This document shows positions 21,939-32,460 of a stretch of DNA of 64,000 bases, one piece after another. Below the pieces are notes generated by a model, which ran no database searches, was not told the DNA's origin, and worked only from the letters and a program-made list of their open reading frames with translations. The position numbers and the translations under genes are program-made. The first letter of the stretch is position 1; the number at the start of each line of letters is the position of its first letter. The stretch is from Chaetomidium leptoderma (lineage: Eukaryota > Ascomycota > Sordariomycetes > Sordariales > Chaetomiaceae): the NCBI GenBank assembly GCA_033296705.1, contig MU856858.1:62001-126000 (forward strand), written 5' to 3'.

Positions 21939-24029
21939 ATGGCAATCACGACGCTGGGAAAGAGGACTCGAAGCTCCAAGCAAGAGGGTAAGCGTGCTGC
22001 CCGCTAAACCCAGCTCACGGAAACCACAACTGACCCTGACCCTCTCTATAGAGCCGATCCAGAGTCTCGATTTCTCGGCCAAGCGCCCGAGGCGCACCCT
22101 GAAAAAGATCAGCGAGAAGGAGCACATCTCGGTCCACGATAAGGAGAACCAGGAGAACCCGCAGCTGGACTCGGACTCTCAGGAGGAAGCCGCGCCGACA
22201 CCCACACAATCCCAGTCGAGGCGGACCTCGATCGCCAGCACTGTCAGGAGCTGTAGGTTAAGCCCCGCGACAGACCGACGATACTCGTTGCTAACCTTTT
22301 TGCAGCCAATGTTGCGCCCGTAACCCCCTCGACACCGCGCCACTACGATGTCTTTGCTCGGGGCACGACGACTCCCCGCCACCGCGTCATGTCGGTCGGC
22401 AGGCTCTCGAAGCGGATGACACCACAGACGCCTCTCACCCCGACTACCGTCCAGACCGTCTACCATCAGGCGAGACAACTGTTCTCGCGCAGCGCAGATC
22501 CCGGCCAACTGATCGGACGCGACGACGAGCGCACCCAACTGGAAACATTCCTCGGCCGGTGCAAGACGTCGCGCCCGGGTGGATGCCTCTACGTCAGCGG
22601 CCCGCCGGGCACGGGCAAGAGCGCCATTGTGAACAAGATCACCGAGGAGGTGGTGTCAGAGTCGGATTCCATCAAAAAGGCTTACGTCAACTGCATGAGC
22701 ATCAAGTCGTCCAAGGATCTGTACATCACACTGTTGGACCAACTGAGCGGCGATGCCGATATGTCGGAGGGCGATGTTGTGGAAGCCCTCGAGAAGCTCC
22801 TCCTCGGCAAGAAGACCACTGATGTCTTTTTGGTTGTGCTGGACGAGATCGACCACATCCTGACCATGGACCCCGAGAGTCTGTACCGTGTGTTTGAATG
22901 GTCGCTACAGAAGACCTCGCGACTCGCGCTGGTGGGCATCGCCAACGCGCTGGACCTCACCGACCGCTTCCTCCCTCGACTCAAATCCCGAAACCTCAAG
23001 CCGGAACTGCTTCCCATCCTGCCTTACACCGCACCCCAAGTCAAGCGAATCATCACGGAACGGCTCAAGAGTCTCGCCCCCAAGGGCGCAACCCCCGACT
23101 TCATCCCCTTCTTCCACCCCGCCGCCATCGAGCTGTGCTCGCGCAAAGTGTCCAGCCAAACCGGCGACCTACGCCGCGCCTTCGAGATTTGCCGGCGCGC
23201 CCTCGACCTCGTCGAGACCGAGACCCGCCTCAAGCACGAAAACGAAATCAAAGACACCCTCCTCCAACAAAGCCCCTCGCGCAAGGCTAAGATCCTCGGC
23301 GAGAACCGCAACCTCGCCTCGTCCCCGCGCACCCCCTCCATGTCCACCTCCCTCACCAAATCCCTCCAAACCCTCACCGTCTCCACCGCGCCGCGCGTCA
23401 CCATCGGCCACCTCAACAAAATCACAGCGGCCGCCTTCAGCAACGGCGCCACCCAGCGCCTCAAGACCCTCAACCTCCAACAAAAAGCAGCCCTGTGCTC
23501 GCTAATGGCCATGGAGAAGCGCAACCGCGCCGCCGCCGCCGCCCAGACCCCATCTTCTTCTTTTTCTTCTTCCTCGTCCTCCTTTTCAAAATCCCGTACT
23601 GCTGCCGCCGCCGTAACGGCCGCGCCAACCATCAAATCCCTCTACGACGCCTACTGCACCCTCTGCACGCAGGACTCGCTCCTCCACCCGCTGTCGAGCT
23701 CCGAGTTCCGCGAGGTGGTCGGCAGCCTCGAGACCCTGTCGCTGATCGCGCCCGTCGACGGGAAGAATGGGTCGTTGCAGCTGCAGGGGGCTGCTGCGGC
23801 CGGGGCGTCGGCGGGGGCTACTAGAAGAGGGGGCGGGGGGTTGACGCCTACCGGGGGCCGGGGCAGGAGAAAAAAGGATGTGTTTGCTTTTGGGGGGGGT
23901 ACGAGTGGCGTGGTGGTGGATGAGAAGAGGGTGGCGAGCTGTGTTGGGGAGAGGGAGATGGAGGCGGCCGTCGAGGGGATGGGGGCGGGGATTCTGAGGG
24001 GGATTCTGAGTGGGGAGGCTTTGGATTGA
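21939..24029 (+). CDS. CDC6: Replication licensing factor Cdc6/Cdc18 (AAA+ ATPase)
   Basis: Exons 21939-21987, 22052-22252 and 22306-24029, giving 657 aa. The AAA+ core has Walker A GPPGTGKS (residues 182-189) and Walker B FLVVLDEIDH (Asp/Glu at 263-264), the sensor region LVGIANALDLTDRFLPRL and a C-terminal winged-helix region after a Ser/Ala-rich insert. The N-terminus is regulatory: a KEN motif at residues 47-49, a minimal RxxL at 30-33 and seven TP dipeptides before residue 130, resembling the CDK-regulated tails of Cdc6/Cdc18. The protein loads MCM onto ORC-bound origins in G1. The last 80 residues are Gly-rich and less conserved. The upstream MCB-like cluster suggests G1/S transcription. 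Confidence 0.93.
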
Positions 24030-24829
24030 TGGGAGTTACTTTTTCGGTTCTTTGTTGTTGGTTTGTTTTGTTTGTTTGGCATAGCATGGCATGGCATGGC
24101 ATGGCATCGTAAAGAAGAGAGCATGGACTGGCGCGGCATATTGTGTGGCGTTTCTGGTGTTTTGGGTTTGGGGTAGGTGGTGTTTTCGAGGCAGCCATTG
24201 TATAGACGGGTCCAGTGTTGGATACCGGAAAATAAATGTGGCAATCATCAATTTGCAAAAGCACTCAAACCTGTGATCTTTGGTTGTGAACAGATCGTGT
24301 TCGGAGGGGAACGGACCTAAACCCAACCACACCACACGTCTCTATACCAAATCATTTGTATCAAATTTAGAGCAAAGATAGAACCCAACCCCACTGATTG
24401 TTACCTATACTAAACCCAACGACTCTCTGGATCATAGAATCATCTCTCTCATGGTTAGGGGGAAGGAACCTGGACCCAACCCCAACTCGTTTCACCTCGC
24501 GGTTGTACCACAGGTACTTTACCTCGGTCTTGGATTATCACAACAAACCTACACTGCAATTAGGAATCTCTTGTAGGCGAGTATGCTTGAGCAAATTTAA
24601 CCTCTTAAAGAACACTCATGAATAATACGTAGGTGAGGTGAATGACTCGTTTTTGAATTAAAGCTCCTAGCTAGATAGATCATTACCTCACACTCAGCTC
24701 AAGCAATCCGAAAAACAACTCCCGAAATGCCCAAGCCAAGTAAGTACTCGCTTGCCATCATCATCGTCATCAATCTCATCCCTCCTCAAACACACACCCG
24801 AATGACGGGATCTGTCTCTCGCTACTTGC
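24030..24829. other. Convergent 3' intergenic region with pentanucleotide repeat
   Basis: No gene seen. Contains the 3' flanks of CDC6 and the aldehyde dehydrogenase gene, a (GCATG)4 microsatellite at 24084-24103 and an A/T-richer stretch with several 'acccaacc' repeats between 24315 and 24485. Confidence 0.5.
24084..24103. repeat. (GCATG)4 microsatellite
   Basis: Four perfect tandem copies of GCATG, followed by a degenerate fifth, in the 3' flank of CDC6. Confidence 0.9.
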
Positions 24830-26632
24830 TTAGTGGTGCGTCGGCATGGCAACATCGGCCTTCTTGGAGATGGCATCCTCGGCACTCCACATGGCCGTCA
24901 CCGTCTTGAGCTGCGTGTAAAAGTTGACGCCCGGCTTGCCGTAAAAGGTGCTGGCGCCGCCGCCCGCCACGCTCTTCTTGTTGCCCGTGAAGCTGAACAT
25001 GGGAAGGGGCACGGGGATGGGCACGTTGATACCGACCTGGCCAGCCTCGATGCGGCGCCTGAACGTCTCGGCCGTCGGGCCGGAGCGCGTGAAGATGGCC
25101 GTGCCGTTGCCGTACTCGTTGGAGTTGATCAGGTCGATGGCCTCGTCGAGCGTGTCGACGTTGAGGCAGACCAGGACGGGGCCAAAGATCTCGTCGCGGT
25201 AGCACTGCATGGCGGGAGTCACGTTGGTGATGATGGTGGGCGCGACCCAGTTGCCGTTGGGGTACTTGGCCGGCTTGAAGCCGCGGCCGTCGAGGAGGAT
25301 GGTCGCGCCCTCAGCTTCGGCCGACGCGATGAGGGACTCGATGCGGGTTTTGCTCTGCGGGGTGATGACGGGCCCCAGGTCGGCGCCCTCTTCGAACCCG
25401 CCGTTGACCGAGAGCGCTTTGGCACGCTCGGCAAGCTCGGGGAGCCACTCCTTGGTCTCGCCTACCATGACGAGAGTCGAGAGGGCCATGCACCGCTGAC
25501 CGGCCGCGCCAAAGGCAGCGCCGACGACGGCATTGAGGAATTGGTTCTTGTTGCAGTCCGGGAGGACGGCGGCGTGGTTCTTGGCGCCGAGGTTGGCCTG
25601 CACACGCTTACCGTTGGCGGAGCCGCGCGAGAAGATGTACTCGCCGGCCTTGTTGCCGCCGACGAAGCTGATGGCCTTGACGGCAGGCTCGTCGAGGATG
25701 AAGTTGACGGTGCGGTGGGCGCCGTGGACGATGTTGACGACACCGTCGGGGAAGCCGGCCTTTTGGCAGAGCTCGGCCAGGATCATGGCCGCGCCGGGAT
25801 CGCGCTCTGACGGCTTCAAGATGAGCGTGTTGCCGGTGACGGTGGCGATCGGGATGCACCAGAGTGGAATCATGGCGGGAAAGTCTAGAACCGTTAGTTA
25901 GCATTTGGAATCAAAGATAGGGAAGCAAAGAGACCTACTAAACGGGCAGATAGCCGCCACAACCCCCAATGGCTCGCGATACGTTCTCGTCTCCATGTCC
26001 TTGGCCACCTCCAGCACCTCACCCTTCAACAGCTCGGGCGCACCGCAGGCTGCCTCGGCAACCTGCAGACCACGGAGCACGTCGCCCTTGGCATCGGCAA
26101 ACGTCTTGCCCTGCTCGAGCGTGATGCTGGCGGCCAGACGGTCCCAGTTCTCGCGGATCAGGGCGACAAACTTGAACATGATCTGCTGGCGGTGCAGCAC
26201 GCTGGTGGCGCGCCATGTCACGAAGGCCTTTTCGGCCGAGGCGACGGCCGCCTTGAGCTCCTCGTCCGTATTCTGGGGCACGCGCGTTACCAGGTTGTTG
26301 GTGGCCGGGTCGTGCAGGTCGATGAACTGGGACGTGTTGGACTGGACGAAAGTGTTGTTGATGAAGTAGGGCGTGTCGTGCACCTTACCGATCTTGTCGT
26401 GTGTGGTTGGGAAGTTGGTCGCCGTGCTGGATAACCCAGCCGCGGCGGCGGCTGGAAGGAGGTGTTGTGCTGTGGCATGTAACCTCCTCACCGCCGTTGA
26501 GGAGGCGGGCTTTGCCGGTGGGACCATTCTTGATGACGAGGCGAGGAGGGCAGATCTGGGAGTGCTGGACGAGTTCGCGATGCGGCCAGTTGTGGCAGAC
26601 GCTGAAGCGGCTCGGGTTGCAAGACGACGCAT
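24830..26632 (-). CDS. Methylmalonate-semialdehyde dehydrogenase (CoA-acylating), mitochondrial
   Basis: Two exons, 25939-26632 and 24830-25884, giving 582 aa. The first about 60 residues are Arg/Ser/Ala-rich without acids, a mitochondrial presequence. The ALDH domain has GVVAAICPF joined across the intron to NFPAMIPLWCIPIATVTGNT, then the LKPSERDPG segment, AISFVGGNKAGEYI and the catalytic Cys363 in GAAGQRCMALSTLV. This last block is characteristic of the ALDH6/MMSDH subfamily rather than general ALDHs. The C-terminal VGINVPIPVPLPMFSFTG is also MMSDH-specific. It acts in valine, thymine/uracil and inositol-derived semialdehyde catabolism, making propionyl- or acetyl-CoA. Confidence 0.95.
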
Positions 26633-27352
26633 GGTGTTTTCGGGATGACGTTGGGACGGAGTGGTTGGTGGTTGGGGTTGGGATCGGATACGGTCTGGGG
26701 TCAGTAACAGCGCAGCACCGGTCTCTATAATTAACCCCCGAAATGGTTATAACTTAGGTAGAACTGATTCGCCCCCCTGCAGCTGATTTATGTCGGCGCA
26801 GCCCGTGGCGCCTTGCAGCGGGTGGCAGCTCCCTTTATCCGACCTGCGACCTCGCTGCTGGCAAGACCCGAAAGGGGACCGAGACCCGCGCGTGGGGAAA
26901 CAGCGGCGAACCGTGGATGCTTCTCCGCAGTCCCCAAAGCCGCGTCCTGCCGACCGCCAATCAGTCATCGCCAATTCGACCGGTGAACTGGGGAAGCTCC
27001 TGTGGGGCCCGCCGAGAATCTGGGGGAAGGAGGCATCACGGGATGGTCTCGGTTTGATGCGGACCCAGTCGAGTCGGGCTTATCGGGTCAGAGCCGGGCA
27101 AGCCGGGGTCAACATGGCAGCAAGAACTCGTACATGTGTCCAATACTAAACGCCTGTGCATTTTGGTGCCTAGAATACAGATGCGCCGTGAGACTCCGCG
27201 GTCAAGCAAATAAGCAGAAGAACGAAGCAAAACTAACGGCCTCGCAATCCGCAGCCCAAAGTGTCCTCAACCACCCGCGTGGGAATAGCTTCGTGCCCGT
27301 GTTCGATTAAAACCCAGAATCCGTGTCCCGGCCCCGGATATCTTGACTCCAT
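26633..27352. other. Intergenic, 0.7 kb
   Basis: Promoter of the dehydrogenase gene on the left and 3' flank of calnexin on the right. No gene or distinctive repeat seen. Confidence 0.45.
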
Positions 27353-29290
27353 CTACGATTGGCTCCGGGTGGAGCGCTTGGTAGCCTCCTTGGCGGTATC
27401 AGCGCCCGTGGCCGCGGCCGACGCAGCCTTGTCCTTCACCTCCTTGGCCTTCTCCTTGACATCGGCGGCAACCTTCTTCGCCGCCGGAGCGGGAGACGAG
27501 CCGAGGCCGATGAGGCCAAAGACGAGGGCGAGGATAGTGACGAAGAGAGCGGCAAGACCACCAGCGATCTCGGGCACGAACTTGATCGCCTCGAGGGGAT
27601 CCTTCTTGGCGATGGTTAGGAAGAGGTCAAGCTTCTCCTGGATGTACGTCTTGGGGTCGTCAAGGAACTTGAGGTCGCTCGGCGAGGCCGGCTTGTCCTC
27701 CACCTTGGGCTTGTCGGCCTCCTCAAGGGCCTGCTCGATCGAGTGCTTCTTGTGGAAGGTCTCGTCCGCGAGCTTCTTGGCATCCGCGACAGAGTGGCCG
27801 ACGTAGATGTTGTCAAAGAGGATGTTGTTCTGCATGGTCCAGATCTCGAAGCCAATCTATTGATGCGTCAGTCACTGCTCATCTCAACAAGATGAAACGG
27901 GGTCAAACTCACAGCGCCAATGGGCTCAAAGTTGGCGGGGGTCTTGTCCTCGAAGAAGTTGGGGTTCTTGATCTGGCGAGGCGCCCAAGCGCCCTTGTAG
28001 GCCGGGTTGTCAATGTACGGGGCAGTCCACTTGCCCTTGTGCTCGGGGTTCTTCTTCATCGGCTTGGTCCACGGGCCACAGCCAGAAACCTCGGCGCACT
28101 TGGGGTTGGCAACGGTTGGGGGGGTCCAGTCGCCGTCCTCCTCGTCGTCCCAGTCCTCGGGCTTCTGGGCCTCGGGGTCGGGTATGATCTGGGGCTCGTC
28201 AACGAGCCAGTCCTCGGGCTGGGTAGCCTCCTCGTCGACAATCTCGAACGGGGCATCCTCATCCCAGTCCTCGGGCTTCTTGGCCTCGGGGTCGGCGACA
28301 CGGGCCTCATCAACCCAGTCCTCGGGCTTGGTGTCCTTGGGGTCGTCAATCTCCTTGGGGGGGTTGACTGAGGGGGTAAAGTCCTCGAGGAGGCTGCCCT
28401 CCTTGACCTGCTCGCCATTCTGCTCAATGATGTAGGTGTTGTTGGGGTGCACGATGAGCGTGTACAGCTCCGTGGTCTTGACGATCTTGGCGGCGGGAGG
28501 CGAGCTCAGGTGCTTCTCCTCGTACTCGCCCGTCTTGGGGTTCTTGTGGTTGAAGATGAAGTGAACCTTGTTGGTGTGGCCGCACTTGTCGGGTCCGAAC
28601 ATGATGACGTACGGGGTCGCGTTGGAGAACTCATCCTGGTGCAGGGCCTTGGTGTCCCGCAGCAGCTTCATGTAGGCGCCACCGCACTCGAGGCCATCTG
28701 CAGGAGGGTTGCGTTAGCGCTAGGTACGAGCAGCAGTGACGCGTGGAAACTTACTCTGCAGCTTGACCTCGTACTGGACCACCAGGGGCTTGCCCTTGGT
28801 GTCGACCTTCTTGGGGAATTTGGCCGAGATGGCGTGGTGGGCGGCGGGGTTCTTGATGACAAGACCCTTGTCGCCCTCCATCCCCTTGTAGACGGTCGGC
28901 TCCTCGACGGACCACTCGCCGACGTAGGCCCATTCCTCATCACCCGTGGCATCCTTCTTGGCGTGCGAAGGCTTCCACCGCTTCTCCCAGTCGTCGGTGA
29001 ACTGCTCAAGGAACGGGGCCTTGAGCTTGGAGGGCTGCATCAATGCGCGTCAGTATTCCGATGTTTTGCCAACACCCAACCGCCGACTCTGTCGAGCGCG
29101 AGGGCATCGCGATCGGGGGGCTTGGGGCGACACTCACAGTGAAAGTCGGGAGCTCGGGAGCAGCCTTGGTGGCCGACTCGGCGACGCTCTCGGCGGCGGT
29201 CTCGTCCTTGAGCACCTTCTGGTCCTCGGCGCTCACGCCACCAACCAGAAACGCTGCGCTGGCGGCAGCGGCAGCGACGTTGAACCTCAT
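27353..29290 (-). CDS. clxA: Calnexin, ER lectin chaperone
   Basis: Four exons, 29138-29290, 28755-29034, 27913-28697 and 27353-27856, giving 573 aa. An N-terminal signal peptide (MRFNVAAAAASAAFLVGGVSA) is followed by the lectin domain with NGLECGGAYMKLL (disulfide Cys), YVIMFGPDKCG and VHFIFNHKNP. The P-domain arm shows repeated KPEDW/QPEDW motifs (four) followed by GPWTKPMKKNPEHKGKW, PYIDNPAYKGAW and PRQIKNPNFFED. A single membrane span lies at about residues 504-524 (GGLAALFVTILALVFGLIGL), then a Lys/Ala-rich cytosolic tail. It retains monoglucosylated glycoproteins in the ER until folded. The tail has no KKxx retrieval signal. Confidence 0.96.
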
Positions 29291-30618
29291 TTTGGAAAGC
29301 TGATTGCTGTTTCAAGCATCAACTGAACTGAAGCAGAATGCAAAGGGACACGATGGTCAATGGAGAAAGGAAGGAACTGTCGATCAAGACAGACGACACG
29401 ATGGGGTTTTCGGCAATGGATGTCGCTCCGAGCTCGAAGAAAAGGGAAAATCACCGAGTGTGTGGCAGGCAGCTGGTGTGGTGAATTTGAAGCTCGGCGG
29501 GCGATTTCTGACAACGTGTCTTTAACAAAACGCTGAGCTTGAGCTCCGGCTGCTGTGGCAGCGGCGCTTGCGGGGACGCCTGAGGCTGGGGGCCGGGTCG
29601 AGCCGGGGTGGTCAAACACGGTGGCCCCAGCGCCCCTTGGAGAACTTCTTGGAACCTTCCATCTCATTGGCCAGCCGGACCACGCATGCGAAGCATCAAT
29701 CGCATGTCCTCAGCAGAGGTGATGAAAGGTGTTGTCTTTTATTGCAGGCATCAATTGCAGCTAGAAGGGCTTTCACTTTTTGGCCGGCTCCTCTAGTTTC
29801 CAATTGGCATTTATTTCTTACCTATTGGTTTCGATTGCTCAACGGAATCGAGGTCTCTACGGTACCCATACCCTAGTAAGTGGCCTTGTTGGGTCTTCTC
29901 ATCTCATCCGTCAGCATTGAGCTTGTGGCCTCCCCCCCCCCTAATAATAACTGGGAGTGAATAACCACCATGGCCGGTGGGCCTGGTTGATAACTTGATA
30001 TGACGCCGTCCGCTGACTTTAGGTGAGACTGCATTGACAGCAAAGTTTCATGGTCGATTTGCTTTCAACGCAGCGGGCAGAAAAGCCCCAGTCACTCGTA
30101 ACTACCAGGTACCTTACCTATCCTCGGTAGACAGGGTCTCGGGCCTCAGTCGCTTGGTCTTGTCTCTCGCCTAGTCGTGCAATGGTGTGCTTTGTCGTCT
30201 CTAGAACCTGGAAGCAAACAGAGACCACGTGGAGCAAACATCGGATCAAAGATAGGGACGTTAACTAACAGATTGGACACTCTGCATTAATGTCCCGAGT
30301 GGGAACCTGCGCCAATGCCGGAACCTGCTAAAAAGTGGCCGCATGCGCTCCCGCTCCGCATGCCAAGTGGAGGGTCGTTCCGGAACCACTCCGAAGAAGC
30401 AGCTTCCCTGTCGTCAATTTAGCCCCAAATAGCCTCATATTGTGACCTGATACTGCCGCCTCTTAATATTTGCCGACAAGACAGCCTCAAGAGAGCCCCC
30501 GGCGAAAACTGCCTGAGAGGACACTTGTTTGAGCGTTGCGGCCGTCAGGAGAAAGCGCTAGCGTCACACTCAGCATCGCCGGGCGCGCCGCCAACAAGTC
30601 CCGACCCCCGACATTGAC
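29291..30618. promoter_or_regulatory. Divergent promoter region calnexin / MDE1
   Basis: 1.3 kb, no gene seen. Near calnexin there is GACAACGTGTC at 29510-29520 (ACGTGTC core, possible unfolded-protein-response element). Toward MDE1 there is a CACGTG E-box at 30226-30231 flanked by two copies of AGCAAACA. A C10-type tract lies near 29932. Assignments are by motif only. Confidence 0.35.
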
Positions 30619-31532
30619 ATGGCCCCGCCATCAAGCGGCCCCCCGGCCGGTCACAACGACCATCTCGTCCAGTCCGACAATCCGGACCACCCGGCGAACC
30701 TGATTCCCTCACTATGCGCCAAGTTCTGGACGCTTGGCTGGGTCACGGGCACCGGAGGAGGAGCGTCGATCCGCGAAGAGTATGCACACACCAAATAGTC
30801 GATATGATAGATAGCTAGGTACCCCGCCTTAGGCCTACACACGCTAACCATGCGCCGACGACAGTGACCTCGTCTACATCGCCCCCTCCGGTGTGCAAAA
30901 GGAGCTGATGAAGCCGGCCGACATCTACGTCCTCTCCCTTGCCGCGCAGGCCCAGTCGCTCGACCGGCGCAACAGGGTGTACCTGCGCAGCCCGCCCAGC
31001 TACAAGCCCAGCCAATGCACGCCGCTGTTCCTGGCCGCCTTCACCAAGCGGCGCGCCGGGTGCTGCATCCACACGCACTCGCACTGGGCGGTGCTGGTGA
31101 CGCTGCTCCTGGAGACGCAGGGCGCCGGCAAGGACCGCGAGTTCCGCATCAACAACATCGAGCAGATCAAGGGGTTCGGGAGGGGTTTTGAGAAGACGGG
31201 GAACCTGGGGTACCATGACACGCTGGTTATTCCCGTGATTGAGAATACGGCGCACGAGGAGGACTTGACCGAGTTCCTCGAGGAGGCCATGGACAAGTAT
31301 CCGGATACATATGCGGTGCTGGTGAGGCGGCATGGTGTGTATGTGTGGGGGGATAATGTGCACAAGGCCAAGACGCAGTGCGAGAGGTGCGTCCCCAACA
31401 CCCTTCAAGCGTGGAGCAACTTGCTGACAGCGCAACAGCCTCGACTACCTCTTCCAACTAGCCGTCGAGATGAAGCGGCTCAACCTGCCATGGATAACCG
31501 ACATCGAGCCGGTGACGCCGCGGAAGTCATAG
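30619..31532 (+). CDS. MDE1: Methylthioribulose-1-phosphate dehydratase (methionine salvage)
   Basis: Exons 30619-30779, 30865-31386 and 31439-31532, giving 258 aa. Class II aldolase/adducin fold: FWTLGWVTGTGGGASIRE, joined by the first intron to DDLVYIAPSGVQKELM, then the zinc-binding CIHTHSHWAV and the third zinc histidine in LVRRHGVYVWG. These identify MtnB/Mde1, which dehydrates methylthioribulose-1-phosphate in the 5'-methylthioadenosine recycling pathway of the cytosol. The C-terminal exon (SLDYLFQLAVEMKRLNLPW) matches the family's last helix. A long unspliced first intron of 85 nt separates the conserved Gly loop from the catalytic part. The gene converges on a small cell-wall protein gene 225 bp away. 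Confidence 0.95.
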
Positions 31533-31757
31533 CAGATCTTCCCAAAAGCCACACACTCACACACAACACACAACACGCAACACCAATTGATTGGAGTGAC
31601 TGCATCATCAATTCCAACCCAGGTTCCGCTGCCTAACTAAAACCCCAAAGCCCCATTCCCCATAACCCCATCCCAAATCCATTACACCCACCACATCCAG
31701 CCATTCATACCCCAAGAACGTCATATTATTCCCAAAAGAAAAAACTACACACTCCGC

Positions 31758-32460
31758 TCAGAGAGCCAGAACAGCAGCCATAAACCCAACCAAGCCAACC
31801 ACGCCGCCAGAAACACCCATCATGCTCGCAGCGCCAGTCGACTGGGTCGCGGCAGGCCCAGTGCCAGTGCCAGTCTCCTGGTTGCCGCTGGTACCCGTGG
31901 GCTTGTCGCTGTTGTTGTTGTCGCCGTTGTTGTTGTTGTCACCGTTGCTGTTACCGTTGCCGCTGTTGCCGTTGCCGCTGTTGCCATTGCCAGCGGCGCT
32001 GGTCGTCTGCGGGGTGCCGACCGACGCGGTGTAGTAGTGGGCGTTGATGCAGCCCGTGACGCACTTCTGGTAGCTGGCGTTCTCGGCCTCGGTGCCGTTG
32101 CCCTGGGGGCAGGCGGCTACGCAGTCGTGGGTGGCGTTGGCCTGTGGGGAGGTTTGTTAATATTATACATCATCATTTGTTTTTTTGGTTTGTTTTTTCA
32201 TAGATTTCGGGTAGGGTGAGTTGAGAGAGTCCAAATCGTACCTGTTCCTCGTTGGGCGAGGGCACGGCGACGCATTGAGCCTGGCATGTCACGTCGCCGG
32301 CCTTGCAGGCCGCGATGCAGCGCGCAATCTCGGCCTGGGCAGAGGTCGCGGCCGCGGCCGCCGGGTCGACGGTTCCGGAGGCCCCCGCGTTGCTCGTGGT
32401 GGTCTGGGCATGGGCGAAAAGCGCGAGGCCGGCGCCGAGGAGGATTGAGGAGACACGCAT
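31758..32460 (-). CDS. Small secreted, probably GPI-anchored cysteine-containing protein
   Basis: Two exons, 32242-32460 and 31758-32141, giving 200 aa. A signal peptide (MRVSSILLGAGLALFAHAQ) precedes a compact module with paired cysteines C-x3-C..C-x3-C (IARCIAACKAGDVTCQAQC) followed by DCVAACPQGNGTE and YQKCVNACINAHYY. A Gly/Asn/Ser repeat encoded by GTTGTTGCC-type triplets (NGNSGNGNS) follows. The end is a small-residue site followed by a hydrophobic tail (SGGVVGLVGFMAAVLAL), the normal GPI-attachment layout. The arrangement resembles CFEM-like wall proteins, but the cysteine spacing does not fit CFEM exactly, so function is left open. Confidence 0.82.

Noticed and set aside
24833..25810. 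325-codon open frame on the plus strand antisense to the methylmalonate-semialdehyde dehydrogenase gene
   Set aside because: It mirrors the third-position GC bias of the real gene, has no domain and no own start context.
29666..29684. ATTGG-N9-CCACG resembling a mammalian ER stress element
   Set aside because: The CCAAT half is inverted relative to the true ERSE, and the element is not established in filamentous fungi.
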